From NCBI GenBank assembly GCA_027036755.1, contig JALWDV010000704.1, positions 1 through 24,008 of the forward strand: DNA of 24,008 nt, written 5' to 3'. The notes beneath the pieces were generated by a model. It was not told the DNA's origin, made no database searches, and saw nothing but the letters and a program-made list of their open reading frames with translations. The DNA comes from Anaerolineae bacterium. Its GTDB lineage: Bacteria; Chloroflexota; Anaerolineae; J102. The position numbers were made by a program, and so were the translations under genes. Each line of letters starts with the position of its first letter. Within the stretch, counting starts at the first letter, position 1. Positions 7,854-15,486 of the stretch are shown here, piece by piece.

Positions 7854-8561
7854 CTAGATGCCCAGATACGCCCGGCGCACCAGGTCGGAATGGAGGAGCG
7901 TGTTCGCGTCATCTGCGGCCACGATGCGGCCCGATTGCAGCACGTAGCCGCGATGCGCAATCTCCAGCGCCTCGCGCACGTTTTGCTCCACCAGCAGGAT
8001 GGTCATGCCCCGTTCCTGGTTCAGACGTTGCAGCGTCTCCAAAATTTGGTCCACCAGCAGGGGCATGAGGCCCAACGAGGGCTCATCCAGCATGAGCAGC
8101 CGGGGTTGCGACATGAGGGAGCGGCCAATGGCCAGCATCTGCTGTTCGCCGCCCGAGAGAGTGCCCGCCTTCTGCTTCTGACGTTCCTTCAGACGGGGGA
8201 ACAGGTCGAAGACCTCTTTCATCAGGGCCTGGCGGGCTTCCTGATCCCGGTTGGGCGTGGCGCCTACCAGGAGATTTTCATACACGCTCATGCGACTGAA
8301 CAGGCGGCGGCCTTCGGGCGTGAGGGCCAGGCCCATGCCCACGATCTCGTAAGGAGGGCGGCCCGCCAGTTCCTGACCATCGAAGCGGATGCTGCCGGCG
8401 TCGGGGTGCAGAAGCCCGGCGATGGCCTTGAGCAGGGTGCTCTTGCCAGCGCCGTTGGCTCCAATGATAGCCACCAGCTCTCCTTGCGTCACCTCCAGAG
8501 AGACGTCGCGCAGGGCTGGGGCTTCGTCATAACTCACCGAGAGCTTGTCGACGACGAGCAT
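7854..8561 (-). CDS. livF: Branched-chain-amino-acid-type ABC transporter ATPase LivF
   Basis: One of the two nucleotide-binding subunits that power the importer at the cytoplasmic face of the membrane. Walker A GANGAGKST is at residues 34-42, the ABC signature LSGGEQ at 134-139 and Walker B LLMLDEP at 154-160. The 235-aa length is standard for LivF. The ATG is preceded by CTAGGAGAAAAAT, a good ribosome binding site. The gene overlaps the end of livG by 35 bp, which implies translational coupling. The specificity lies in the binding protein (livK), not here. Given the hyuAB genes downstream, the solute may be an amino-acid derivative rather than leucine. Confidence 0.95.
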   Translation of the reverse strand: MLVVDKLSVSYDEAPALRDVSLEVTQGELVAIIGANGAGKSTLLKAIAGLLHPDAGSIRFDGQELAGRPPYEIVGMGLALTPEGRRLFSRMSVYENLLVGATPNRDQEARQALMKEVFDLFPRLKERQKQKAGTLSGGEQQMLAIGRSLMSQPRLLMLDEPSLGLMPLLVDQILETLQRLNQERGMTILLVEQNVREALEIAHRGYVLQSGRIVAADDANTLLHSDLVRRAYLGI

Positions 8562-9273
8562 ATTTTTCTCCTAGATAAGCTTGGATGACCACGGGATCGT
8601 GAGCGATAACGTCGGGCGGGCCTTCGGCGATCTTCTCGCCCCCGGCCAGCACCACCACCCGCTGCGAAAGGGGCATGACCACTTCCATCACATGCTCCAC
8701 CAGGATGATGGTGACCCCTTCCTGGTGGATGCGACGCACCAGGGCCACGGCCTCCTGCACCTCGCTGGGGTTGAGTCCGGCCATGGCCTCGTCCAGCAGC
8801 AGCAGGTCGGGCTCGGTGGCCAGGGCCCGCAGCATTTCCAGGCGCTTTTTATCGGCGATGGTAAGCCCGCCCGCCTGCATGTCCTTTTTCTCGTACAGCC
8901 CGCCGAAACGCAAAATCTCCTCCGATTTGCGCCGGGCCTCGCTGGCGTTGCGGGCGTGGACGAATGCGCCCACCATCACGTTTTCCAGCACGCTCATGCC
9001 TTTCAGGGTTTTCACCACCTGGAAGGTGCGGGTGAGCCCGCGGGCGCAAAGCCATTCGGGCGATTTTCCGCCCACGCTCTGGCCTTTGAACAGCACCTGG
9101 CCGCCATCGGGCTTGTAGAATCCGGTAAGGACGTTGAAGAAGGTGGTCTTGCCGGCGCCGTTGGGCCCGATGAGCCCCACCATCTCGCCCTTGTCTACGT
9201 AGAAATCGACGTTATTGTTGGCCAGCAGGCCGCCGAAGCGTTTGGTCAATCCCCTGGTTTCAAGCAGCTTCAT
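8527..9273 (-). CDS. livG: Branched-chain-amino-acid-type ABC transporter ATPase LivG
   Basis: The partner ATPase of LivF. Walker A GPNGAGKTT is at residues 36-44 and Walker B LLLLDE at 157-162. The signature region reads LTIADKKRLE (137-146) instead of an LSxGxQ-type sequence. It keeps the RLE portion but lacks the usual Gly, as in a known LivG subset. The 248-aa length is normal. A strong AGGAGGTGA Shine-Dalgarno sits about 5 nt before the ATG, inside the 3' end of livM, with a 14-bp overlap. It is translated as part of the livHMGF run. Confidence 0.95.
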   Translation of the reverse strand: MKLLETRGLTKRFGGLLANNNVDFYVDKGEMVGLIGPNGAGKTTFFNVLTGFYKPDGGQVLFKGQSVGGKSPEWLCARGLTRTFQVVKTLKGMSVLENVMVGAFVHARNASEARRKSEEILRFGGLYEKKDMQAGGLTIADKKRLEMLRALATEPDLLLLDEAMAGLNPSEVQEAVALVRRIHQEGVTIILVEHVMEVVMPLSQRVVVLAGGEKIAEGPPDVIAHDPVVIQAYLGEKYARRRQALGEL

Positions 9274-10255
9274 GCGTCACCTCCTGCTTGCGCCCGCGAC
9301 GTCGCTTGCGCCAGCGTTCCAGCAATTCCCACAGCCCGCCCGGCTGCCAGATGGCGATGGCCATGATCAGTGCGCCGTAGATGATGAGGTTGTAGGCGCG
9401 ACCGCCGCCGCCCAAAAAGGAGCGGGTGAGTTCGTTGATGGGGATGAGGAGGAACGCGCCCAGCAGGGGCCCCAAAAAACTGCCCGCGCCGCCCAGCACG
9501 GCCACCAGGGAGATGAGGATGGACAGATCCAGGGCCATGGTGCTGGCGGGATCGATGAAGAGGATGTATTGGGCGTAGAAGGTGCCCACGAACGCGGTGA
9601 TCATGGCGGAGAGCATGAGCGCGATGTACTTGTATTTGGTGGGATTCACGCCCAGGGCCCGGGCCGCGTCCTGGTCCTCGCGAATGGCCCGCAGATAATA
9701 GCCGACCTTCGAATTCGTCATCCACCAGGTGATGCCATAGGTGATGAGTGCCAGGGCCAGGGCGATGAAGTAGTAGGGAACCTTGGAAAAGAATTGGAAA
9801 TGGAGGAAAGAGGATTCCATGATGGGCAGCTCGATGCCCGAAGCGCCGCCGGCCCATTCCCAATTATCGAAGCCGATGCGCAGAATCTCGCCCAGGGCGA
9901 TGGTGGCGATAGCGAAATAGTGGCCTTGCAGGCGGAAAACGGGCCAGCCGATGAGGAAGGCCACGGCAATGGCCACGACCCCGGCCGCCAGCATTCCCAA
10001 CCAGGGATTCACGCCGAATTTGGTCAGCAACAGGGTGGATGTGTAAGCGCCCAGGCCGAAAAACGCGGCGTGGCCAAAGGAAATCTGCCCGGCGTAGCCT
10101 CCCACCCAGTTCCAGGCCTGGCCCAGGGAGACGAACATGAAAGTGGTGATGAGCAAGTTCATCCAATAGCGATTGGTGATTGCCAGGGGGATGAGCAGCA
10201 GGATGAGCAAGAAGAGGCCCAACGCCCACGCCTGCCGGGGGATGCGTCGCGCCAT
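9260..10255 (-). CDS. livM: Branched-chain-amino-acid-type ABC permease LivM
   Basis: An integral membrane permease subunit that forms the channel with LivH. The 331-aa protein has multiple hydrophobic segments. Its family hallmarks include WNWVGGYAGQISFGHAAFFG (about residues 48-67), LRAIREDQDAARALGVNP and the GGAGSFLGPLLGAFLL segment near the C-terminus. The C-terminus is strongly basic (RWRKRRRGRKQ). The ATG lies one base after the livH stop region, with TTAGGAGAGTTTTGAC upstream, so the ribosome binding site overlaps the end of livH. Confidence 0.95.
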   Translation of the reverse strand: MARRIPRQAWALGLFLLILLLIPLAITNRYWMNLLITTFMFVSLGQAWNWVGGYAGQISFGHAAFFGLGAYTSTLLLTKFGVNPWLGMLAAGVVAIAVAFLIGWPVFRLQGHYFAIATIALGEILRIGFDNWEWAGGASGIELPIMESSFLHFQFFSKVPYYFIALALALITYGITWWMTNSKVGYYLRAIREDQDAARALGVNPTKYKYIALMLSAMITAFVGTFYAQYILFIDPASTMALDLSILISLVAVLGGAGSFLGPLLGAFLLIPINELTRSFLGGGGRAYNLIIYGALIMAIAIWQPGGLWELLERWRKRRRGRKQEVTHEAA

Positions 10256-10256
10256 G

Positions 10257-11117
10257 TCAAAACTCTCCTAACAGGCCTTGGGGTCGCAGCACGACCACCA
10301 AAAGGTAAATGAGATAAACCGGGATGTCCTTGATGGCGGGATCGATGAAGAAGCCCGCGCTCATCTGCACCAGGCCGATGATGATGCCGGCAATGAATGC
10401 CCCGGCCACGCTGCCAAATCCGCCCAGGGCCACGGTGACAAAAGCCAGCAGGCCAAATACGCCTCCCACTTCGGGGAAGACGTAGAAGAAGTTGACCAGC
10501 AGCGCCCCGGCAATGCCCAATGAGCCTGCGCCCAGGGCCCAGGTGGCGATATACATCTTCTCGGGAGAGATGCCCATGAGGCTGGCCGCCTCCCGGTCTT
10601 CCGCCACCGCGCGCAGCCCTCGCCCCAGTTCGGTGCGATACACAATCCAGGCGATGATCGCCGCGCCCAGCACGCTGCCCACCCCGGCCACCATCTGCGG
10701 CAAACTCAGGTACACGCCCCCGATCTGAACGCTGCCCGAGACCAGGGGGTCGGGGATGGCCTTGTAATCTGGGCCCCAGATGAATTGGGCCATGCCCCGC
10801 AGGAAGATCATCAGCCCAAAGGTGACGAAAATCTGCGCCAGCATGGGGGCCTTGAGCACCGGGCGGATGACAAATTTATGGATAATGACGCCGAAGATGG
10901 CCAGGGCAATGACCACCAGCGGCAAAGAAATAAGCGGGTCCAGGTGAAAAGCGGCGTAGATGGTGAAGGCCAGGTACATGGCCAGCATAAGGAAATCGCC
11001 ATGCGCAAAGTTGACGATCTCCACCACGCCCCAGATCAAGGTGAGACCCAGAGATATAAGTGCGTAGACCAGGCCCATGAGCACGCCACTGGCCAGCACT
11101 TGCATGAGGTCGGTCAT
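10257..11117 (-). CDS. livH: Branched-chain-amino-acid-type ABC permease LivH
   Basis: The second channel-forming permease, about 286 aa from the ATG chosen here. It begins MTDLMQVLASGVLMGLVYAL, shows the typical GLTLIWGVVEIVNFAHGDF motif, later LRAVAEDREAASLMGI and GGFGSVAGAFIAGIIIGLVQ, and ends VLRPQGLLGEF as this family does. A GTG 51 bp upstream is in frame, but it would add a soluble tail made from repeat DNA, so the ATG at 11115-11117 is preferred. The ribosome binding site is weak. A gap of nearly 400 bp separates it from livK, unlike the tightly packed genes downstream. Confidence 0.93.
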   Translation of the reverse strand: MTDLMQVLASGVLMGLVYALISLGLTLIWGVVEIVNFAHGDFLMLAMYLAFTIYAAFHLDPLISLPLVVIALAIFGVIIHKFVIRPVLKAPMLAQIFVTFGLMIFLRGMAQFIWGPDYKAIPDPLVSGSVQIGGVYLSLPQMVAGVGSVLGAAIIAWIVYRTELGRGLRAVAEDREAASLMGISPEKMYIATWALGAGSLGIAGALLVNFFYVFPEVGGVFGLLAFVTVALGGFGSVAGAFIAGIIIGLVQMSAGFFIDPAIKDIPVYLIYLLVVVLRPQGLLGEF

Positions 11118-11161
11118 GGTGGGTGAGTTTCGGTGATGGGGAGAGATGAGTGAAAGAAATG

Positions 11162-11280
11162 CGGACACGGATTTACACGGCCTTCGGTCACAGATCTTTT
11201 ATGATTTATCCGCGTTCATCCGCGTTCGTCCGCGTCCTATTTATGAAGCAGACACCATGAGCGGCAGCGCACCGATAAGG
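11162..11280. repeat. Composite dispersed repeat in the livK-livH gap
   Basis: Bases 11162-11215 match the 3674-3725 block (GGACACGGATTTACACGG followed by CCTTCGGTCACAGAT). Bases 11235-11280 match the 3467-3511 module. TCCGCGTTC units link them. Two modules that are separate at 3462-3762 are therefore adjacent here. Confidence 0.7.
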
Positions 11281-11317
11281 AATGAAAATGGCGGCGGTCA
11301 CACCGGCTATGCGCCCA

Positions 11318-11433
11318 GCCGGAATTGCGTTCCGGCGGGTTTACGCCATGCTTTTAGAGCTGCGGTCTGGCGTTCAACCCCCGGCGGCGGAACACACTTC
11401 CGCCGCGGCGCAAAACTTTTTTCCTTTTGCGCC
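11318..11433. repeat. Cluster of three hairpins in the livK-livH gap
   Basis: GCCGGAA (11318-11324) pairs with TTCCGGC (11330-11336). CGGCGGAA (11385-11392) pairs with TTCCGCCG (11398-11405). GGCGCAAAA (11407-11415) pairs with TTTTGCGCC (11425-11433). The first two have 5-nt loops and resemble the hairpins at 7716-7736. They may stabilise or process the livK mRNA, which is an inference. Confidence 0.65.
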
Positions 11434-11469
11434 CTTGGCGACTTTGCGTGAGACCTATTTACGGAACAA

Positions 11470-11495
11470 GCCTGGCCAGCGGTTGCCAGCCAGGC
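11470..11495 (-). terminator. Weak hairpin downstream of livK, possible attenuator
   Basis: GCCTGGC at 11470-11476 and GCCAGGC at 11489-11495 form a 7-bp stem 16 nt after the livK stop. On the minus strand it is followed only by TTGTTCCG, so it is at best a partial terminator. That would fit higher expression of the binding protein than of the membrane subunits. Confidence 0.4.
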
Positions 11496-11511
11496 CAGCA
11501 TGGCGTGAGTC

Positions 11512-12780
11512 TTACCGCGCATCCCAGGCCGGGAAGGGGAAGACGATGTCTGCTGCTTTCAGGTCGAAGGGCCAAACCGTGGTGTATTTGCCATCCAGCA
11601 CCTGCACCACGATACCGCTGCCCAGTGTGTTTTGTCCGTTATCCCCAAATTTGATGCCTTTCCAGGGCACGATGAGCTGATCGCCGGGGATATCGGTGGC
11701 TTTGAGCGCAGCCTGGATCTTGGCCGGGTCGGTGGAGCCGGCGCGGTGGATGGCGTCGGCCAGCACCAACATGCCGGTGAAGGCCCGGGCCGAGTTGCCG
11801 TTCATGTCCTCGCCGTACTTGTCGTGATAAAGCTTGTTCACCTGGGCCACCAGGGGGCGGGCCTGGGCCAGGTCGGCCGCCCACACCTCGCGACTGGTGA
11901 TGAACTCGCCATCCTTGCCCAGATTTTCCAGGAAGCCGCTGGCGATGAAACCGGCGTCGTTGGCCCACACCAGCTTGGGCGCAACGCCCATGTCTTTCAT
12001 GGTGTTCATGTAGAGGATGGCGTCGGAGACGTAGGAGACGAAGATGACCGCGTCGGGATTGGCGGCCTTCAGCTTCTGCACCTCTGCGCTCACGCTCTGG
12101 GTCTTGGCGGGATAGGTGATTTCCTCCACCACATCGAAGCCGTACTGGGCGGCAAAGCCCTTGGCCAGGTTGGCGAAGCCCTTGCCGAAGTCGGTGTTCT
12201 CGTAGACCAGGGCCACCGTCTTCAGGCCCGCGCCCTTCTCATCGTTCAGGTCCTTCATAAACTGGAACGCGTTTTCGGCGAAGGTGCCATCGTGGGGCGT
12301 GGTGCGAAAGAACCACTTGAAGCCGCGATCAGAAAGTTTGGCGTTGGTGGATTCGGCGTTGACAAAGGGAATGCCCGCCTGCTCTGCCGCCTGGGACGCG
12401 GTCTTGGTCACCGAGCTGTGGTAGCTGCCGAAAAGGGCGACCACCTTCTCCTGGGTGATGAGGCGCTCCGCCTCGGCCTTGCCCTTGTCGGGCTTGCCTT
12501 CGTGATCTGCGAAGACGACTTCCAGTTTCTTGCCCTTGAGCACCCCTTCCTCCTTGGCCATGGGCAGATTCAGGTCATCATGCTTGTTGTTGACGATCTC
12601 CAGCGCCAGCTCCACCCCCTGCTTCAAATCTTCCCCGGTGGACGCCGTGGCCCCAGACAAGGGATACACCGCTCCGACTTTCACAACGTCGCCACCGCCG
12701 CCCCCTCCAGGCGCAGCGCAGGCTGCCAAAATGAAACCGAACGCAAGAACGAGAATGAAAACCAGCAAATACTTCTTCAT
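11512..12780 (-). CDS. livK: ABC transporter substrate-binding lipoprotein, Peripla_BP_6 (LivK-like)
   Basis: The solute-capturing lipoprotein of the importer. The signal peptide MKKYLLVFILVLAFGFILAAC ends in lipobox Cys21, followed by a glycine-rich linker. The type-1 periplasmic-binding fold then starts VVKVGAVYPLSGATASTG and continues with GVELALEIVNN and SYHSSVTKTASQAAEQAGIP. The 422-aa length is typical of the large LivJ/K group. The start is clear: AAAAAAGGAGGCGCCAAC precedes the ATG, and a near-consensus promoter lies 75-102 bp upstream. As first gene of the liv-hyu block it sets the specificity. The ligand cannot be read from sequence, but the hyuAB genes point to an amide, hydantoin or oxoproline-like compound. 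Confidence 0.94.
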   Translation of the reverse strand: MKKYLLVFILVLAFGFILAACAAPGGGGGGDVVKVGAVYPLSGATASTGEDLKQGVELALEIVNNKHDDLNLPMAKEEGVLKGKKLEVVFADHEGKPDKGKAEAERLITQEKVVALFGSYHSSVTKTASQAAEQAGIPFVNAESTNAKLSDRGFKWFFRTTPHDGTFAENAFQFMKDLNDEKGAGLKTVALVYENTDFGKGFANLAKGFAAQYGFDVVEEITYPAKTQSVSAEVQKLKAANPDAVIFVSYVSDAILYMNTMKDMGVAPKLVWANDAGFIASGFLENLGKDGEFITSREVWAADLAQARPLVAQVNKLYHDKYGEDMNGNSARAFTGMLVLADAIHRAGSTDPAKIQAALKATDIPGDQLIVPWKGIKFGDNGQNTLGSGIVVQVLDGKYTTVWPFDLKAADIVFPFPAWDAR

Positions 12781-12854
12781 GTTGGCGCCTCCTTTTTTGA
12801 GTTGGACGGAAGAAATGCAACGTCATCCAGCTAACTTTGGTGGATGCAAAGAAG

Positions 12855-12882
12855 ATTATAAGGTTATTGGGGGATTTGTCAA
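12855..12882 (-). promoter_or_regulatory. Near-consensus sigma-70-type promoter of livK
   Basis: On the minus strand TTGACA (12877-12882) and TATAAT (12855-12860) are separated by 16 bp, and both hexamers are perfect. The expected start is near 12848, giving a leader of about 68 nt. The leader contains a small CATCCA/TGGATG stem and ends in the strong AAGGAGG ribosome binding site. Confidence 0.85.
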
Positions 12883-12946
12883 AATAATGACGGCAGGTCT
12901 GCGGTTCCTTCTCGACTTCCGGCAATCGAAATGCGCCCCACCCGGA

Positions 12947-14110
12947 TCAATCGTCAGAAACGGGCGTCATCTGGCGGTTATCCAGGGGGAAGTAATCGGG
13001 GCGGATTTGGGCCATGATGCGGAAGAGGCCGGGTGCGATTCGCCACAATCCACGCTCCACCCAGTCATAACGCATGCTGCCAAAGGCGATGGCCGCGCCC
13101 AGATGACGGGCGAGCAGTTGTTTGAGCAGCCAATGCTCCCGCACTCGCTGGTCATAATCTGCAAAACGGAACTCGCCCGTGGCAAAAGCCGCGTCCAATG
13201 CGTCGGCAGCCACCTGACCATAGCCCAACGCGAAGCTGATGCCTTCGCCCAGCAGCGGATCAGCGCCGGCTGCGTCTCCCACCAGTAAAACGCGGGGGCG
13301 AGCAAGCGCGTCGCCCGGGGAAAACCAGTGGATAGGATGTCCTTTCAGCGGATAATCGTCCAGGTTCAGGCCCCGAATCGCCAACATCTGCGCCAATGCC
13401 TGGCGTAGAGGGGGCCGGGGACGGTGTGCGTACACCCGGCTATGGAACACGCCGCGATTGATCTGCTGCGCTTCATTCTCGGATGGCGTAGGGAAATCCC
13501 AGTAATAGCCTTCCACCCCGTCATCCAACACGCTCCAATCGAATGTTGCTGCGCCGCGAATGAGATATTCCTCGTTTTCGCCTGCCGGGGTGATGACTTC
13601 CAGCAGCAGCGCCTTGCGGCCCGCTCCCCATTTCAGCTTGCGCCGCACGATGCTGTTGGAGCCGTCCGCGGCGACCAGGGCGCGCGATCGAAGTCGCCCG
13701 CCCGTCGTGAATACAGTCACGCCCGCCTCATCCGCCCGGACATCGATCACCTCCACGCCTTCGCGGATGGCGATCCCTCGCTTCCGCGCTTCGTCCGCCA
13801 GCCAGGCGTCGAAGATCTGTCGCGACACCACCGCGAATGCGGGATTGCTTTCCAGCTTGTAAGCCAGGTCGCGATATCGAAAAAACACATCCTTCACCCA
13901 CACGTGCGGCGGCGTGAGCGAAAGGCCCAGCCCGGTCAGAATATCGAGGCCGGGACGAGTGACGCCGCCTCCGCACAGTTTTGGGCGGGGATAGACGGCC
14001 TTTTCCAGCACGAGCACGCGCTCGGCCCATTGCGGGTTCTTTTGCACGAGATGCAAAGCGGTGGAAAGGCCGGCCGGGCCGCCGCCAACGATGATGATGT
14101 CGCTATCCAT
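12947..14110 (-). CDS. FAD-dependent oxidoreductase of the geranylgeranyl-reductase family
   Basis: A flavoprotein of about 387 aa. The N-terminal Rossmann motif IIIVGGGPAGLSTAL covers residues 5-19. It is followed by the family motif YPRPKLCGGGV (40-50), the ADGSNSIVRRKL segment (about 149-160) and the second FAD motif LLVGDAAGADPLLGEGISFA (275-294). Family members reduce isoprenoid double bonds or act as related monooxygenases; the substrate here is unknown. The ATG at 14108-14110 is preferred over an in-frame GTG 27 bp upstream because the FAD fold begins just after it. No Shine-Dalgarno is visible. The start is overlapped by a short leader ORF (14103-14186), so coupling to its translation is plausible. 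Confidence 0.88.
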   Translation of the reverse strand: MDSDIIIVGGGPAGLSTALHLVQKNPQWAERVLVLEKAVYPRPKLCGGGVTRPGLDILTGLGLSLTPPHVWVKDVFFRYRDLAYKLESNPAFAVVSRQIFDAWLADEARKRGIAIREGVEVIDVRADEAGVTVFTTGGRLRSRALVAADGSNSIVRRKLKWGAGRKALLLEVITPAGENEEYLIRGAATFDWSVLDDGVEGYYWDFPTPSENEAQQINRGVFHSRVYAHRPRPPLRQALAQMLAIRGLNLDDYPLKGHPIHWFSPGDALARPRVLLVGDAAGADPLLGEGISFALGYGQVAADALDAAFATGEFRFADYDQRVREHWLLKQLLARHLGAAIAFGSMRYDWVERGLWRIAPGLFRIMAQIRPDYFPLDNRQMTPVSDD

Positions 14111-14186
14111 GTCCACCGTCGATGCTAGAGATGCCACAGGTTTTTGACGTCAACTGCATGGTGCGGGATGGCGGCTCTTCGTTCAT
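14103..14186 (-). CDS. Putative 27-aa leader ORF overlapping the flavoprotein start
   Basis: An ATG at 14184-14186 opens a 27-codon frame beginning MNEEPPSRTMQ that stops with TAG at 14103-14105. The stop lies 5 nt inside the flavoprotein gene, in another frame, an arrangement typical of translational coupling. AGGAAG lies roughly 11 nt upstream. The first 32 bp match the first codons of the PsiE-like gene (17558-17589) at 29 of 32 positions. The peptide may therefore be a leader, or a relic of a psiE 5' end. Translation is not proven. Confidence 0.45.
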   Translation of the reverse strand: MNEEPPSRTMQLTSKTCGISSIDGGHG

Positions 14187-14226
14187 AATAAACGGCTTCC
14201 TGGTGGACAATCTTCTGCTTGCAGGA

Positions 14227-14256
14227 ATTATAAACAGGATTGGTTTTTCTCTGCAA
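14227..14256 (-). promoter_or_regulatory. Probable promoter for the leader ORF and flavoprotein gene
   Basis: On the minus strand TTGCAG (14251-14256), an 18-bp spacer and a perfect TATAAT (14227-14232). The expected start is near 14220, about 34 nt before the leader ATG. Confidence 0.6.
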
Positions 14257-14360
14257 ATGCAATGGGGACATCAGATTTTGGCAGGAGCCCGGCAGGCTGA
14301 AGGGCGACCTGCGTCGTCCCGCCTGCCAACTTCCAACCGAAATCGAACACCCGCGAATCA

Positions 14361-14393
14361 AAAACGCCCGCGGGGCTATCCTGCGGGCGTTTT
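14361..14393. terminator. Strong rho-independent terminator, possibly bidirectional
   Basis: AAAACGCCCGC (14361-14371) pairs with GCGGGCGTTTT (14383-14393), an 11-bp stem with an 11-nt loop. On the minus strand the stem ends in a U-run and lies about 20 nt after the anti-sigma-like gene stop. Confidence 0.85.
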
Positions 14394-14412
14394 GGCAGCG
14401 TGTTTCGGGCGG

Positions 14413-15486
14413 TTATGGCCACGATGGCGGCGTTGGCGCCGGTTGCGTGGGAGCTATGGTGGGGACAGGGGTCGCCGTGGGCGGCGCCATGGTGGGACGC
14501 GGCGTAGCCGTGGGCGGTGCAGCCGTGGCGGTGGGCGGAGGCGCAGTCGCCGTGGGCGGCGCAATCGTGGCGGTGGGCGGAGGCGCAGTCGCCGTAGGCG
14601 GCGCAATTGTAACGGTCGGTGAAGGCGCAGTCGCCGTGGGTGGCGCAATCGTGGCCGTGGGGGGAAGTCTGGTCGGCGCAATCGTCGGAGCCGTTGTTGG
14701 CGACATGGTGGGTGCAAGCGTTGGCGCTATCGTCGGCGGCGATGTGGGCGATGGCGAGCCAGGCATGGATGTGCGAGTGGGAAGCGGCGGCACGATGGGA
14801 GCCAGGGTTGGCGTGGCCGGAAGCGTAGCCGTCGGCAAGGCGGTGGGAGGAACGGGCGTATTCGGAACGATAGTGCGCGTTGGTTGTTCGAGGGTGGGGA
14901 TGGGAGATGGGACGCTGCCCGCGGGCGTTTGGGGCGTAGCCGAAATGGTGGCGGCAGGCTGGCCGTGTTGCAGGGTGGGCGTGGGGGTGACGGCGGGCGT
15001 TTTTGGGATGGACGGCGTCTCTTCATCCCGCCTCAGCACTGCGCCCGCCTGAGCGGTCAGACGCCGAATGGGGTAGAGCAGATCGCCAGGTTCGGCCTTT
15101 TGGGCGGCGGTGACGACGCCCGCCCCCAGGGCCAGGAAGAGGACCAACGCAATGATCGCGGCCGACGGTTGCCACTGCATTTTCGGCGATAAAAGGCTGG
15201 CCCAAAAAGCCTGCCAGCGCTGGCGCAGACTAATATCCCATGCGGGCGCTGCGGCCATGCCCCTTCTTTGCTCGGCTGCGATGCGCCGCATGAGGTTGCC
15301 GCGGGCCCGATGTTTGAAATCGGACGTTGGCGTCAGATGTTCTCCTGCAGTGTGAAGCCGAACGGCGGCTCGCAAAATCTGGAGGCTTTCGTTGCTGAGC
15401 TCGGAATAGTTTTTCATGCAACTCGCCAGGGATGCGCCCTGTTTCAGAACTTCGAGACAGGATTCCAGGATGTCGTTTTCATTCAT
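14413..15486 (-). CDS. Membrane anti-sigma-like protein with Thr/Pro-rich repeat tail
   Basis: The 357-aa product has a cytoplasmic N-terminal part (1-105), one transmembrane segment (about 109-128, AAIIALVLFLALGAGVVTAA) and, directly after it, KAEPGDLLYPIRRLTAQA, the pattern of DUF5667-type proteins. A long extracytoplasmic low-complexity region rich in Pro, Thr and Ala follows. Its ATG overlaps the sigma-factor stop as ATGA, so the two are translationally coupled. It most likely sequesters or tunes that sigma factor, as other ECF partners do, although no zinc-binding HxxxCxxC motif is visible in the N-terminal part. The tail (residues 277-331) consists of 14-residue repeats and may span or contact the cell wall. 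A strong terminator follows. Confidence 0.82.
   Translation of the reverse strand: MNENDILESCLEVLKQGASLASCMKNYSELSNESLQILRAAVRLHTAGEHLTPTSDFKHRARGNLMRRIAAEQRRGMAAAPAWDISLRQRWQAFWASLLSPKMQWQPSAAIIALVLFLALGAGVVTAAQKAEPGDLLYPIRRLTAQAGAVLRRDEETPSIPKTPAVTPTPTLQHGQPAATISATPQTPAGSVPSPIPTLEQPTRTIVPNTPVPPTALPTATLPATPTLAPIVPPLPTRTSMPGSPSPTSPPTIAPTLAPTMSPTTAPTIAPTRLPPTATIAPPTATAPSPTVTIAPPTATAPPPTATIAPPTATAPPPTATAAPPTATPRPTMAPPTATPVPTIAPTQPAPTPPSWP
14494..14658. repeat. Tandem 42-bp coding repeat in the anti-sigma-like tail
   Basis: Four 14-residue units of the form TATIAPPTATAPPP (with TVTI, TATA and PSP/PRP variants) occupy residues 277-331. The DNA period is 42 bp. Copies are close enough that slippage or recombination could change the number. 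Confidence 0.8.

Noticed and set aside
6891..8588. Long plus-strand reading frame of over 500 codons
   Set aside because: It lies antisense to hyuA, a repeat gap and livF, spans unrelated genes, and its His/Gly/Gln-rich composition is the usual antisense shadow of GC-rich genes.
11118..11168. Upstream GTG start for LivH
   Set aside because: The extra 17 residues are soluble, include repeat DNA, and are absent from the usual LivH start.
12947..13305. Minus-strand alternative frame at the flavoprotein 3' end
   Set aside because: Shadow frame of the flavoprotein gene, which carries the second FAD motif there.
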